NCBI GenBank assembly: GCA_022844565.1
Contig: JALHLK010000005.1
Coordinates: 114,875-178,874, forward strand
Length of the DNA: 64,000 bases
Reading direction: 5' to 3'
Origin: Saprospiraceae bacterium
GTDB lineage: Bacteria; Bacteroidota; Bacteroidia; Chitinophagales; Saprospiraceae
The first letter of the stretch is position 1. The number at the start of each line of letters is the position of its first letter. This document shows positions 18,917 to 28,398 of the stretch, piece by piece. Both the position numbers and the translations under genes were made by a program. A model generated the notes under the pieces. That model saw only the letters and a list, made by a program, of their open reading frames with translations. It had not been told where the DNA came from and did no database searches.

Positions 18917-21049
18917 ATGAAGTATAATTTCTGCAAGTATTTAGTTTTTTTAATCCTTACTGTGTACAGTTCTGTAAATCTTTTTTCCCAAGAGAAGGAG
19001 CAAATATATATACGTAATGCAGATTTAGCTAAAGCAGAAACCAAGACTACCCCACCCCAAACCAGTTATATTGGCAATGTGCAAGCTTATCACAAAGGTG
19101 CTTTTATTTTTTGCGACAATGCAATCATGAAAGAAAACGTACTTTATGCTAATGGCAAAGTATCTATCTTACAAAATGACACCATCCAAACATATGCAGA
19201 TACGTTAATTTATGATGGAGATCAAAATCTTGCTTATTTAATTGGTAATGTGATTTTGATTAATGGAAAAGACACACTCTACACCACAGAATTGGAATAC
19301 AACACAGAGACAAAAATAGCTCGATACACCAAGAAAGCTTTGATGAAGACCGAACAAACCACCCTGAAAAGTCAAATTGGAGTTTACGATACGAAGATCA
19401 AAGAAGCCTGGTTTTACGAAAAAGTGAGTATCGAATCTGACAGCCTTTATATTACGACCGATAGTCTGAGATATTTAACAGATCAGGACGAATCATCATG
19501 GGCGAGTCCAGGAATCGTCAAAACAAACAATGCTACCCTTTACAGCGAAAATGGCAACTTTAATAACAAAACCAAAATCGGCAAATTCTATGACAATGCC
19601 CAATATAAAGAGGATACCATTACAGCCTCTGCTGATACCATTTTTGTAGATAGAACCAATGATATTTTCAGTTTAACGGGCAATAGCATTTATTATACTC
19701 CCTCAGATAGCGCAACCGCCGGACGCATCTTTTATAATAAAAAATTAGACAGTTTAGCACTAGAAACAAACGCTGTTTACATTGGCAAATCAAATAGAAC
19801 CACTGGAGATAGCATCACTTACAACAAAAAAACCGAAGCCATCACCATCAAAGGTGAAAGTAAGATCGTAGATGGCAGTACTACACTAAGTGGCAAATAT
19901 GTGAAGTATGACAAGAAATCAAAAGCTGGTTATGCGACTGGCAATGTAATCTACGCTGATACCACCGAAAATATCCAACTTTGGGCTGACACTTTAGATT
20001 TTAACGGAGATACAAAGTATGTAAAGGCTACTGCTGTTGAGGGTAAAAAACCAGTCTATGCTTCAAATCAAGATGGAGATTCTATCTATATTTCTGGTAA
20101 AACACTGTTAAGTTATAGAACAATCATAGATAGAAGGGAAATAAAAGTTTTAGACTCATTGTCAAGTATAAGTAAGAAGTCGGTAGTTTATTTTCATATG
20201 AATTTAGATAGTTTAGATGTTCATAAATTGGATAAAAAGACCTTTAAATCATACATTTTAAGTAAATATTACCAGCAAGAGCTCATCAATTACGATACCA
20301 TTGAGATGACCGTTGTGGATAGTTTGTTAGCCTTAGACTTATTTAATTTTGAGAAAGACACAAAAAAGCAAAAAGAGATCGATACCATACAATATTTAGT
20401 GGTCAATAAAGAAGTCGTTGTATACAAAAAGGATATGCAAATGTTGTCCGATTCTTTGTTTTTTAATGGTACAGATTCGATTTTTACACTTTTCTATGAT
20501 CCAATCATCTGGACAGATTCTACTCAAATGACTGCTGATACCATTTCCATACAGTTGCAAAACAAAAAAGTGTCTGGATTAAAACTTCAAAAAAATGCCT
20601 TTATCATCTCGACGGAAGATTTTAAATTCTATAATCAAATAAAGGGTCGAAATACATTTGGAAATTTTAAAGATGGAGAACTCGAAAAAATAAAGGTTGA
20701 GGGGAATGCACAATTGTTGTATTACCTAAAAGACGATAAAGATAAGTCTTACATCGGAGCCAATACCACAGAAGCCAGTAATTTCCTATTCCTCTTTGAA
20801 AGTGGGAAAATCAATGAGATAAGGCATTTTGGCAACCCACAATCAAAGATTTTACCCATGAAAGGCACTGATCACACAGGTTTAAGATTAGAAGGCTTTA
20901 AACTTGAATTTGACAATAGGCCAATAGGCATCCAAGAAGTATTTTTTCCCAGAAAAAGAGTTGCTGCCATCCCCCAAATTAAAGAAAACCAAAGTGAAAA
21001 ATCTTTTGAAGTTGACAATGACAATGTCAAATTTATTAAGAAAAATTAA
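18917..21049 (+). CDS. OstA/LptA-like organic solvent tolerance family protein
   Basis: Signal peptide plus repeated beta-jellyroll signatures (ADTLIYDGDQNLAYLIGNVILINGKDTLYT etc.). Confidence 0.85.
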   Translation: MKYNFCKYLVFLILTVYSSVNLFSQEKEQIYIRNADLAKAETKTTPPQTSYIGNVQAYHKGAFIFCDNAIMKENVLYANGKVSILQNDTIQTYADTLIYDGDQNLAYLIGNVILINGKDTLYTTELEYNTETKIARYTKKALMKTEQTTLKSQIGVYDTKIKEAWFYEKVSIESDSLYITTDSLRYLTDQDESSWASPGIVKTNNATLYSENGNFNNKTKIGKFYDNAQYKEDTITASADTIFVDRTNDIFSLTGNSIYYTPSDSATAGRIFYNKKLDSLALETNAVYIGKSNRTTGDSITYNKKTEAITIKGESKIVDGSTTLSGKYVKYDKKSKAGYATGNVIYADTTENIQLWADTLDFNGDTKYVKATAVEGKKPVYASNQDGDSIYISGKTLLSYRTIIDRREIKVLDSLSSISKKSVVYFHMNLDSLDVHKLDKKTFKSYILSKYYQQELINYDTIEMTVVDSLLALDLFNFEKDTKKQKEIDTIQYLVVNKEVVVYKKDMQMLSDSLFFNGTDSIFTLFYDPIIWTDSTQMTADTISIQLQNKKVSGLKLQKNAFIISTEDFKFYNQIKGRNTFGNFKDGELEKIKVEGNAQLLYYLKDDKDKSYIGANTTEASNFLFLFESGKINEIRHFGNPQSKILPMKGTDHTGLRLEGFKLEFDNRPIGIQEVFFPRKRVAAIPQIKENQSEKSFEVDNDNVKFIKKN

Positions 21050-21232
21050 TCTGTAATTTATTGCCAAACAACTAATTATATCCAACTATTTACCTGCTTT
21101 TAGTTAAATATCCTTTAATATCAAAAAAATAACATACTTATTGGAACGATTATGTATTAAAAAGATTTTAATATGAATGTTGAGATTCCAAGATTAATTA
21201 GTAGTGAGTTTTGGAAGGTTTGATGTTTATTA

Positions 21233-21269
21233 GGTAGAGGTATTTATGGGTATCTCTACCTTTTTTTTT
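21233..21269 (+). terminator. Intrinsic terminator
   Basis: GGTAGAGGTA-TTTATGGG-TATCTCTACC + T9; 10-bp stem with one G:T. Confidence 0.85.
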
Positions 21270-21374
21270 AGTTAAAATTTGCTTTTAAACATTAGAGCTT
21301 TAAAATTGAACAATCCAACAAAGCAACTCATCTAAAATTGTTTATCTATGCATGAATTTAAATGCACATAATTT

Positions 21375-23246
21375 ATGATAAAAACTATATTTAAATTTTT
21401 CTTTTTATCATCAACAATTTTGATAATACACCAGCCACATTTGGATGCTCAAAACATCCAAGGAGAATTGAAAAAATGGCATAAAGTAACCATAGATTTC
21501 GAGGGGCCAATGACGGATGAAAAGGCGATGCCAAATCCATTTACTTATTACCGACTAGACGTTTTGTTTACTCACGAATCGGGAAGTCCGGTTTTACTTG
21601 TTCCTGGTTTTTATGCTGCGGATGGCAATTCACAAAATACTTCTGCAATTTACGGAAATAAGTGGAGAGTGCATCTTAGCCCACCAAAAATAGGCAAATG
21701 GCAATATGAAGCTAGATTTAAAGCTGGAGAAGATGCTGCAGTTGTAGGTAGCACGATATCGGCAGGATATTTTGATGGGCAGAAGGGAGAATTAGTCATT
21801 AAAGAAAATGATAAAAACTTACCCGACAACAGAGCCAATGGAAGATTGGAATATGTAGGCAAACGGTATTTAAAATATGCGGAGACAGGTGAATATATGG
21901 TCAAAGCAGGAGCAGATTCACCTGAAAACATGCTGCATTTCCAAGACTTTGATGGCACATTGGATGGGTATGGCAAACTGGGTAAGGACTACCTAAAATT
22001 ATTAAAAACATGGGTTCCTCATGCTCAAGATTATGAAGAAAGTGCTTCCCAATATACTTGGAAAGATGGAAAGGGTAAGAATATCTTAGGAGCCATAAAC
22101 TATCTGCATAAGATGGGAATGAACGCTTTTTCCTTTCTTACTTTTTCGGTAGATGGTGATGATGGATGTGTTTATCCACATTTGGTGAAAGAGGATTCGT
22201 TGTTTATAAGAGCATCTCAGGAGTCTAAAGCCTGGGAAAAAGCATTGATTCAAGATCGGTTTGATGTATCGAAACTGGCACAATGGGAACAAGTTTTTGA
22301 CTATGCAGAAACTAAAGGTATGTTTCTTCATTTCAAAACTTTTGAAAATGAAGCGGTCTCAAAAATGGGCAAATCTGTGTTGAGTAGAGAAAGAAAATTA
22401 TACTACAGAGAATTGATTGCTAGATTCAGCCATCACCTTGCCCTCAATTGGAATCTAAGTGAAGAAACCAATGTGGATGTGGATTTAGTCAAACAGACTG
22501 CATCTTATATCCGACATTTGGACCCATATAAAAACCATGTAGTGCAACATACTTTTCCTTTTGACCACAAAAAGGACAATGCGGAACGCCCTAATTTTAG
22601 ATACTATTATGATAATTTGGTAGGGTTTCAAAGTGAACTGACGGGTGCTTCGCTTCAATTGCACAAAGAAGATATCCACGAACAAGTAAAACATTGGGTA
22701 AAAGCTTCAGAATTAACAGGAAAGCCTTGGGTGATTTGTAATGATGAGCAAGGAAAGGCATCAGATGGAGTTACTGTCGATTTTGATCATCCAAGTTATA
22801 TCGGTAAGTTAAAAGATAACACTGATGAAATAAGAGGAGTTGCACTTTGGGCTACCCTGCTGGCTGGCGGTATGGGCGTAGAATATTACTACGGATATCA
22901 GTGTGAAAGTAATGACTTAAATAATGAAGATCATAGATCGAGAGCTAGAAAATACGAGCAAGCAAAATATGCACTCGATTTTTTTAGAAAGTATTTACCT
23001 TACAACGAGATGTTAAGTATGGATGAATTGACCCAAAATCCAAAGGACTATGTGTTTGCCAAAAAAGATGAAATCTACTGCATTTACATACCAGCTAATG
23101 AACAATCTACTCTAAGTTTAAAAGGTAAATACGATGTACAATGGTATGACCCAAGATCTGGGAAAATGGGATCAAAATCCAGTTTTAAAAATCTAAACAA
23201 ACCTGACCAAAAAGATTGGGTTGCATTAATTACCATAAAGAAATAA
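21375..23246 (+). CDS. DUF5060-domain secreted glycoside-hydrolase-like protein
   Basis: 'KWHKVTIDFEGPMTDEKAMPNPFTYYRLDVLF' N-domain; TIM-barrel-like middle region; C-terminal 'VQWYDPRSGK' collagen-binding-type domain. Confidence 0.8.
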   Translation: MIKTIFKFFFLSSTILIIHQPHLDAQNIQGELKKWHKVTIDFEGPMTDEKAMPNPFTYYRLDVLFTHESGSPVLLVPGFYAADGNSQNTSAIYGNKWRVHLSPPKIGKWQYEARFKAGEDAAVVGSTISAGYFDGQKGELVIKENDKNLPDNRANGRLEYVGKRYLKYAETGEYMVKAGADSPENMLHFQDFDGTLDGYGKLGKDYLKLLKTWVPHAQDYEESASQYTWKDGKGKNILGAINYLHKMGMNAFSFLTFSVDGDDGCVYPHLVKEDSLFIRASQESKAWEKALIQDRFDVSKLAQWEQVFDYAETKGMFLHFKTFENEAVSKMGKSVLSRERKLYYRELIARFSHHLALNWNLSEETNVDVDLVKQTASYIRHLDPYKNHVVQHTFPFDHKKDNAERPNFRYYYDNLVGFQSELTGASLQLHKEDIHEQVKHWVKASELTGKPWVICNDEQGKASDGVTVDFDHPSYIGKLKDNTDEIRGVALWATLLAGGMGVEYYYGYQCESNDLNNEDHRSRARKYEQAKYALDFFRKYLPYNEMLSMDELTQNPKDYVFAKKDEIYCIYIPANEQSTLSLKGKYDVQWYDPRSGKMGSKSSFKNLNKPDQKDWVALITIKK

Positions 23247-23250
23247 AACA

Positions 23251-24642
23251 ATGAATAGATACATTCAAATTGCCTTTATTATGCTCGCCTTTTTAGGTTG
23301 TATTTCTCAAAAGGACATAGCACCTAAAAGTCAAAAAATGAATGTTTTATTCATTCCAGTTGACGATTTAAATCACTGGATAACTTATTTTGGAAGAAAT
23401 AATCAATGTAAAACGCCAAATTTGGATCGATTATCAGCCATGGGAGTCAGTTTTACCAATGCGCATTGTGCTGCACCAGCGTGTTGCCCATCGAGAGCTG
23501 CTTTGATGAGTGGTATCAGACCTTCCAGCAGTGGTGTGTATGACAATTCAGATGATTGGCGAAAAGGTATACCCGTAGACAAAACGATGTTTACCCATTT
23601 TAAAAATAATGGCTATAAAATATTAGGTGGTGGGAAAATTTACCACGGAGGCTTTGATCGCATGGAAGAATTCGATTATTTTTTTGATGGTGGTGTAAAT
23701 CAAGCCAACAGAAATGTAGTAAAAAAAGGTGAATTTGGCGGTATTAAATGGGCTGAATTGGATGCGGATGATGATGTGTTGATGGATTATCACGTGGCCA
23801 ATTGGGCAGCGGAGGAACTTGGCAAAAAACATGAAAAACCATTTTTCCTAGCCTCGGGGATTTTTAGACCACACATGCCGTGGAATGTTCCAAAAAAATA
23901 CTTTGACATGTTCCCTATTGAGTCTATTAACTTACCTCCATTTAATCCTAATGACCTTGATGATTTACCAGCAGAAGGAGTCACTATGGCCAACCCTAAT
24001 CAGGACCACAATAAATTAAGCGGTGAAGAGCAATGGAAAGAAGCAATTAGGGCTTATTTAGCTTGTATAGCTTATGCCGATGTTCAAATAGGGCGGATAT
24101 TAGATGCTTATGAAAAATCTCCTGAGAGAGAAAATACGATGATCGTTCTTTGGGGTGACCATGGGTGGCATTTAGGAGAAAAACATCATTGGCGTAAGTT
24201 TTCGCTATGGGAAGAAGCTACACGTTCTCCTTTGATTTGGGTCGTACCAGGAGTGACACCAAAAGGATCTTTATGCAATAGGTCAGTTGATTTTCTTAGT
24301 ATCTTCCCTACCCTATCTGAACTCAATGGACTGGACATACCTGCCCATAATGAAGGTGTAAGTGTGGCAAAATTGCTTAAAAATCCAAAAGCAGCATGGG
24401 ACACTCCAGCGCTTATTACTTTTAAAGAGGGTAATCATGCGGTAAAAACCGAAAAGTACAGATATATTATGTATGCAAAAGGTGGTGAGGAATTGTATGA
24501 TGTGGTCAATGATCCTTATGAATGGAAGAATATTGTTTCTGAAAAAGAACACCAAATGGTTGTCAATGAATTAAAGCAATATCTTCCGAAAAAAGAAAAA
24601 CCCGCGGTGGGTAAGGATATTGGAGCTGCTGCTAAAGATTAG
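23251..24642 (+). CDS. Sulfatase (iduronate-2-sulfatase-like), lipoprotein
   Basis: 'FIPVDDLNHWITYFG', formylglycine motif CCPSRAALMSG, 'WGDHGWHLGEK'; lipobox LAFLGC. Confidence 0.93.
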   Translation: MNRYIQIAFIMLAFLGCISQKDIAPKSQKMNVLFIPVDDLNHWITYFGRNNQCKTPNLDRLSAMGVSFTNAHCAAPACCPSRAALMSGIRPSSSGVYDNSDDWRKGIPVDKTMFTHFKNNGYKILGGGKIYHGGFDRMEEFDYFFDGGVNQANRNVVKKGEFGGIKWAELDADDDVLMDYHVANWAAEELGKKHEKPFFLASGIFRPHMPWNVPKKYFDMFPIESINLPPFNPNDLDDLPAEGVTMANPNQDHNKLSGEEQWKEAIRAYLACIAYADVQIGRILDAYEKSPERENTMIVLWGDHGWHLGEKHHWRKFSLWEEATRSPLIWVVPGVTPKGSLCNRSVDFLSIFPTLSELNGLDIPAHNEGVSVAKLLKNPKAAWDTPALITFKEGNHAVKTEKYRYIMYAKGGEELYDVVNDPYEWKNIVSEKEHQMVVNELKQYLPKKEKPAVGKDIGAAAKD

Positions 24643-24697
24643 GATTGGGTTTTCATGGCAAAGTTGGTTTTGATGCGTTAGTAAAATAAAGTTTTAT

Positions 24698-25666
24698 ATG
24701 AAAAGAATAATTCCACTTTTCTCTTTTATTGTATTGCTAAGTTACCACACCTTTGCTCAAACTTGGACAACATTAATAACTGAGAATGAATGTACTCATC
24801 GCCACGAAAACTCATTAGCTGCCGTTAAGGATCATATCTACCTTTTAGGTGGGAGAAGGGTAAAGCCTGTGGAAGAGTATAATACAAAAACTAAATCTTG
24901 GACTAAAAAAGTGGTAACGCCCATTGAAATGCATCACTTTCAATCCATCACTTATAAAAACGAAATATGGGTTTTAGGTGCTTTTACTGGCCCATATCCC
25001 CACGAAAAACCAATCGATCAGATTTGGATATACAGTCCGAAAAAGGATGAGTGGCGAAAAGGTCCTGACATTCCAAATGATAGACTAAGGGGCTCGGCAG
25101 GTGCTTTTGTGCACAACAATAAGATCTATCTGATATGTGGTATTCAAGACGGGCATTGGGATGGCCATGTAGCGTGGTTTGACGTATACGATCCCAAAAC
25201 CAATGTTTGGCAACAATTGCCAGATGCACCGCGACCAAGAGATCATGCCCAAGCTGTAGTGATAGACAATACTTTATACCTTGCTGGAGGAAGAATGTCA
25301 AGCGGCATCATCAAAAAGGTTTTTGAACTTACTGTCAATGAAGTAGACATGTACGACTTTAAGCTCAATCAATGGACTACACTCCCTACACATCTTAACA
25401 TTCCTACGCCTAGAGCAGGAACCGCTGCGGTAGAATACAATAAAAAATTGTTAATCATCGGTGGTGAAAGTATTAGTCAAGGAACAGCTCATAATGAAGT
25501 AGAAGCTTTGGATGTAAAAAAGTTTAGTTGGCAAAAAATGGCTCCACTCAATACGGGTAGACACGGCACCTCTGCTGTCAAGATCAAAAATAAAGTTTAT
25601 ATCATTGGTGGATCGGGTAACAGAGGAGGATCTCCAGAACTTAATTCAATAGAGGTACTCGAATGA
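24698..25666 (+). CDS. Kelch-repeat beta-propeller protein
   Basis: Repeated 'IYLLGG', 'IYLICG', 'LYLAGG', 'LLIIGG', 'VYIIGG' kelch signatures. Confidence 0.9.
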   Translation: MKRIIPLFSFIVLLSYHTFAQTWTTLITENECTHRHENSLAAVKDHIYLLGGRRVKPVEEYNTKTKSWTKKVVTPIEMHHFQSITYKNEIWVLGAFTGPYPHEKPIDQIWIYSPKKDEWRKGPDIPNDRLRGSAGAFVHNNKIYLICGIQDGHWDGHVAWFDVYDPKTNVWQQLPDAPRPRDHAQAVVIDNTLYLAGGRMSSGIIKKVFELTVNEVDMYDFKLNQWTTLPTHLNIPTPRAGTAAVEYNKKLLIIGGESISQGTAHNEVEALDVKKFSWQKMAPLNTGRHGTSAVKIKNKVYIIGGSGNRGGSPELNSIEVLE

Positions 25667-26973
25667 CAATGAAAGCCAATTATAAGCCCATTATCATATT
25701 GGATGACGACCCGACTGGGTCACAATCTGTGAGCCAAGTGCCTGTGCTTAATGATTGGTCTAAAGCGTCTATCCAGGCAGAATTGGAGAAAGAGACATCC
25801 GTTTTTTTCATCATTACCAATTCTAGAGCATTATCCCAAATAGAAGCACAACAATTGAATGAGGAAATCGGACAAACTATAAGATCTTTAATCAAAGATT
25901 TTTATATCATCAGTCGTGGGGATTCTACACTTCGAGGGCACTTTTTTTATGAAGTAGCATCATTGGCCAAGGGGTTGCAATGGGATCAAGAAGACTATTT
26001 GACCATATTCATACCCGCTTTTATTGAGGGGAATAGATTGACTAAAGATGATACCCATTATCTAGTAGATCAAGAAAAATGGATACCTATTGCTCAGACG
26101 CCTTATGCCCAAGACAAGACCTTTGGATACCAACACAGCAATTTAGTTGAATTTATCATCGAAAAAACCAATAACCAAATAAAAAAAGTCGAAATTCAAT
26201 CTATTTCCATTGCCAATCTTGAAAAATCTGACACCCTTTTTTTATTGGAAAAAATCCAAAATGCTAAAAAATTCTTAATTGTCAACGCACTCACCTATGA
26301 GCATATTGATCGATTTGCTTCGGTAATCAAAAATAGTGGACGTAAAATCATATTTAGGACATCTGCATCCTTTGCAGCTAGTTTTGGAGGAGTAAAATCT
26401 AGCAAATTACTGTCAAAAGATGAAATTTATCAAAATAGTCCGATTGAAAATGGAGGACTAATAGTAGTAGGTTCGCATGTTCCAAATACTACTGCTCAAC
26501 TCAATCAACTTATACAAAGTGGCATAAAAACCATAGAATTGGAAGTTGAAAGGATATTACATAATCAGAGCCATGTTGAAGATTATTTAAAAAGTCTTGC
26601 TCAGCAAATTGATGACCATTTAGCGGATAAAAACGATGTAGTTTTGTATACTTCTAGAAAACTGGTCACCGGGCATGATGAAACGGAGAGCCTCAAATTG
26701 AGCGTGAATGTTTCAACGAATTTGGTATTTATCATCAAAAACCTAAGCATCCAACCCAAGTTTTTCATTTCTAAAGGAGGGATTACCTCATCGGATATAG
26801 CCACATTTGGATTAAATATAAAAAGAGCTATCGTGCTAGGTCAAGTAGAAAAAGGAATATCAGTATGGCAAACAGATGAATCCTCCAAATTTCCATTAAT
26901 GCCTTACATTGTATTTCCAGGTAATGTTGGTACTCCTGACACTTTAAAACATGTGTATGATAAAATCAGATAA
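25663..26973 (+). CDS. Four-carbon acid sugar kinase family protein (DUF1537)
   Basis: 'IILDDDPTGSQSV', 'FYIISRGDSTLRGHFFYE', 'FFISKGGITSSDIA', 'FPGNVGTPDTL' are characteristic of the family. Confidence 0.92.
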   Translation: MTMKANYKPIIILDDDPTGSQSVSQVPVLNDWSKASIQAELEKETSVFFIITNSRALSQIEAQQLNEEIGQTIRSLIKDFYIISRGDSTLRGHFFYEVASLAKGLQWDQEDYLTIFIPAFIEGNRLTKDDTHYLVDQEKWIPIAQTPYAQDKTFGYQHSNLVEFIIEKTNNQIKKVEIQSISIANLEKSDTLFLLEKIQNAKKFLIVNALTYEHIDRFASVIKNSGRKIIFRTSASFAASFGGVKSSKLLSKDEIYQNSPIENGGLIVVGSHVPNTTAQLNQLIQSGIKTIELEVERILHNQSHVEDYLKSLAQQIDDHLADKNDVVLYTSRKLVTGHDETESLKLSVNVSTNLVFIIKNLSIQPKFFISKGGITSSDIATFGLNIKRAIVLGQVEKGISVWQTDESSKFPLMPYIVFPGNVGTPDTLKHVYDKIR

Positions 26974-27973
26974 AAAGCTAAAAGGCATAGTGGTTGGCTG
27001 TGGTTACTTTGCCCAATTTCATATCGAGGCATGGAGTCGTATGCCAGAAGTAGAGATTTTAGCTATTTGCGATCACGATATTCAGAAAGCGCAATCTACG
27101 GGAGAAAAATATGGAATTTTTGGAGCTCATTGCACCCTCGAAGAAGCTTTAGACCGATACCAGCCTGATTTTGTAGATATTGCCACTCCCCCTTCTACCC
27201 ATCTAGAATTATGTACCCTAGCTGCCAAAAACAAATGCAATATCATCGTACAAAAACCCCTTGCCCCTAGCTATAAAGATGCTTTAAAAATACAAAATCT
27301 AGCGGTAGCATACGGCGTCAGAATCATGGTGCACGAAAATTTTAGATTCCAACCATGGCATCGAGCCATCAAAGCCTTACTTACAAATAATACCATCGGA
27401 AAACCGCTCAACACCCTTTGGAGAATGCGTATGGGTGACGGATGGCAATCCAACGCCTACCTCGACAGACAACCCTACTTCAGAGAAATGCCTCGGCTAT
27501 TGATCTTTGAGACAGGCATTCATATGATCGACACGTTAAGATATTATTTTGGTGAGCCTCTCACGGTATATGCAAAATTAAAAAAACTCAATCCAGCTAT
27601 AAAAGGAGAAGACACCGGTATGGTTTTTCTAGAATTTGAAGGAGGCAATGATGCCATCTTAGATATGAGCCGATACCACGAAAGTGATGCCGAAAACCCA
27701 AGATTGACCTTCGGAGAAATCACCATCGAAGGTCAACTAGGCAAAATTAATTTACACCCAGATGGTACCATAATGATCAAAAAACATGGAGAACCTGCCT
27801 ATCAACACCAATATCATTTTGAGCCTATCAACTTTGCAGGTGATTGTGTATTTGCTACGCAAAAGCATTTTGTGGAGTGTTTGCTATATAATGGTGAATT
27901 TGAAACTTCGGTGGGGGGGTATTTGAGGAATATTAGGGTACAGGAGGGGATTTATGGGAATAAAGAGGCATGA
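26951..27973 (+). CDS. Gfo/Idh/MocA family oxidoreductase
   Basis: 'GIVVGCGYFAQFHIEAWSRMPEVEILAICD', 'VDIATPPSTHLEL', 'IIVQKPLAPS'. Confidence 0.93.
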   Translation: MCMIKSDKKLKGIVVGCGYFAQFHIEAWSRMPEVEILAICDHDIQKAQSTGEKYGIFGAHCTLEEALDRYQPDFVDIATPPSTHLELCTLAAKNKCNIIVQKPLAPSYKDALKIQNLAVAYGVRIMVHENFRFQPWHRAIKALLTNNTIGKPLNTLWRMRMGDGWQSNAYLDRQPYFREMPRLLIFETGIHMIDTLRYYFGEPLTVYAKLKKLNPAIKGEDTGMVFLEFEGGNDAILDMSRYHESDAENPRLTFGEITIEGQLGKINLHPDGTIMIKKHGEPAYQHQYHFEPINFAGDCVFATQKHFVECLLYNGEFETSVGGYLRNIRVQEGIYGNKEA

Positions 27974-28090
27974 GTTGAAGAATTGTCTGAAGATTTTGAT
28001 ATATTTGGGAAACTCAATAACCAAGTCTTTCGCTTTAAAAAAGGTATCAATTATGATGCGTTCTTAATTCAATTAAAAAAAGAATCATGA
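27974..28090 (+). pseudogene. C-terminal remnant of a protein (VEELSEDFDIFGKLNNQVFRFKKGINYDAFLIQLKKES*), no start codon in frame
   Basis: Open frame directly after the Gfo/Idh stop codon with protein-like composition; ends TGA overlapping the next ATG (ATGA). Confidence 0.5.
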
Positions 28091-28278
28091 GATTAGAAGA
28101 ATTATCAAAAAGAAATTTAAGAAAGAATCCGTTAATGGTTGTTGATAAGACTCTTGATAGATTTAAAAATGTACAAATTCCAATTTACAAAATTGACTCA
28201 GCAAATTCAGTATCTGAAGCTTCTAACTTTTATGAGGTGTTTCCACATCTTAAAAAAGAAGAAATCACGAAGCCATAA
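28087..28278 (+). CDS. Small ORF (63 aa), possibly truncated partner of the preceding remnant
   Basis: ATGA overlap with the preceding frame; MRLEELSKRNLRKNPLMVVDKTLDRFKN...; short relative to a typical gene. Confidence 0.4.
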   Translation: MRLEELSKRNLRKNPLMVVDKTLDRFKNVQIPIYKIDSANSVSEASNFYEVFPHLKKEEITKP

Positions 28279-28390
28279 TCGAGTAGCGTGAGGCAACCAA
28301 AGAGACACCTGAGCCATTTCACATTTATATTGTAATGTAATAAGCAGTTCACCTCCGTAAGTATGGACCTTCCCGATTCATCGCAAAAAA
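28279..28390 (-). other. Non-coding segment with weak similarity to the group II intron 3' end at the right window edge
   Basis: On the minus strand it contains TGAAATGGCT ... CTACTCGAT; the window-end intron has TGAAATGGCT ... CTACTCGAC. Confidence 0.3.
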
Positions 28391-28398
28391 TAAAAGCC

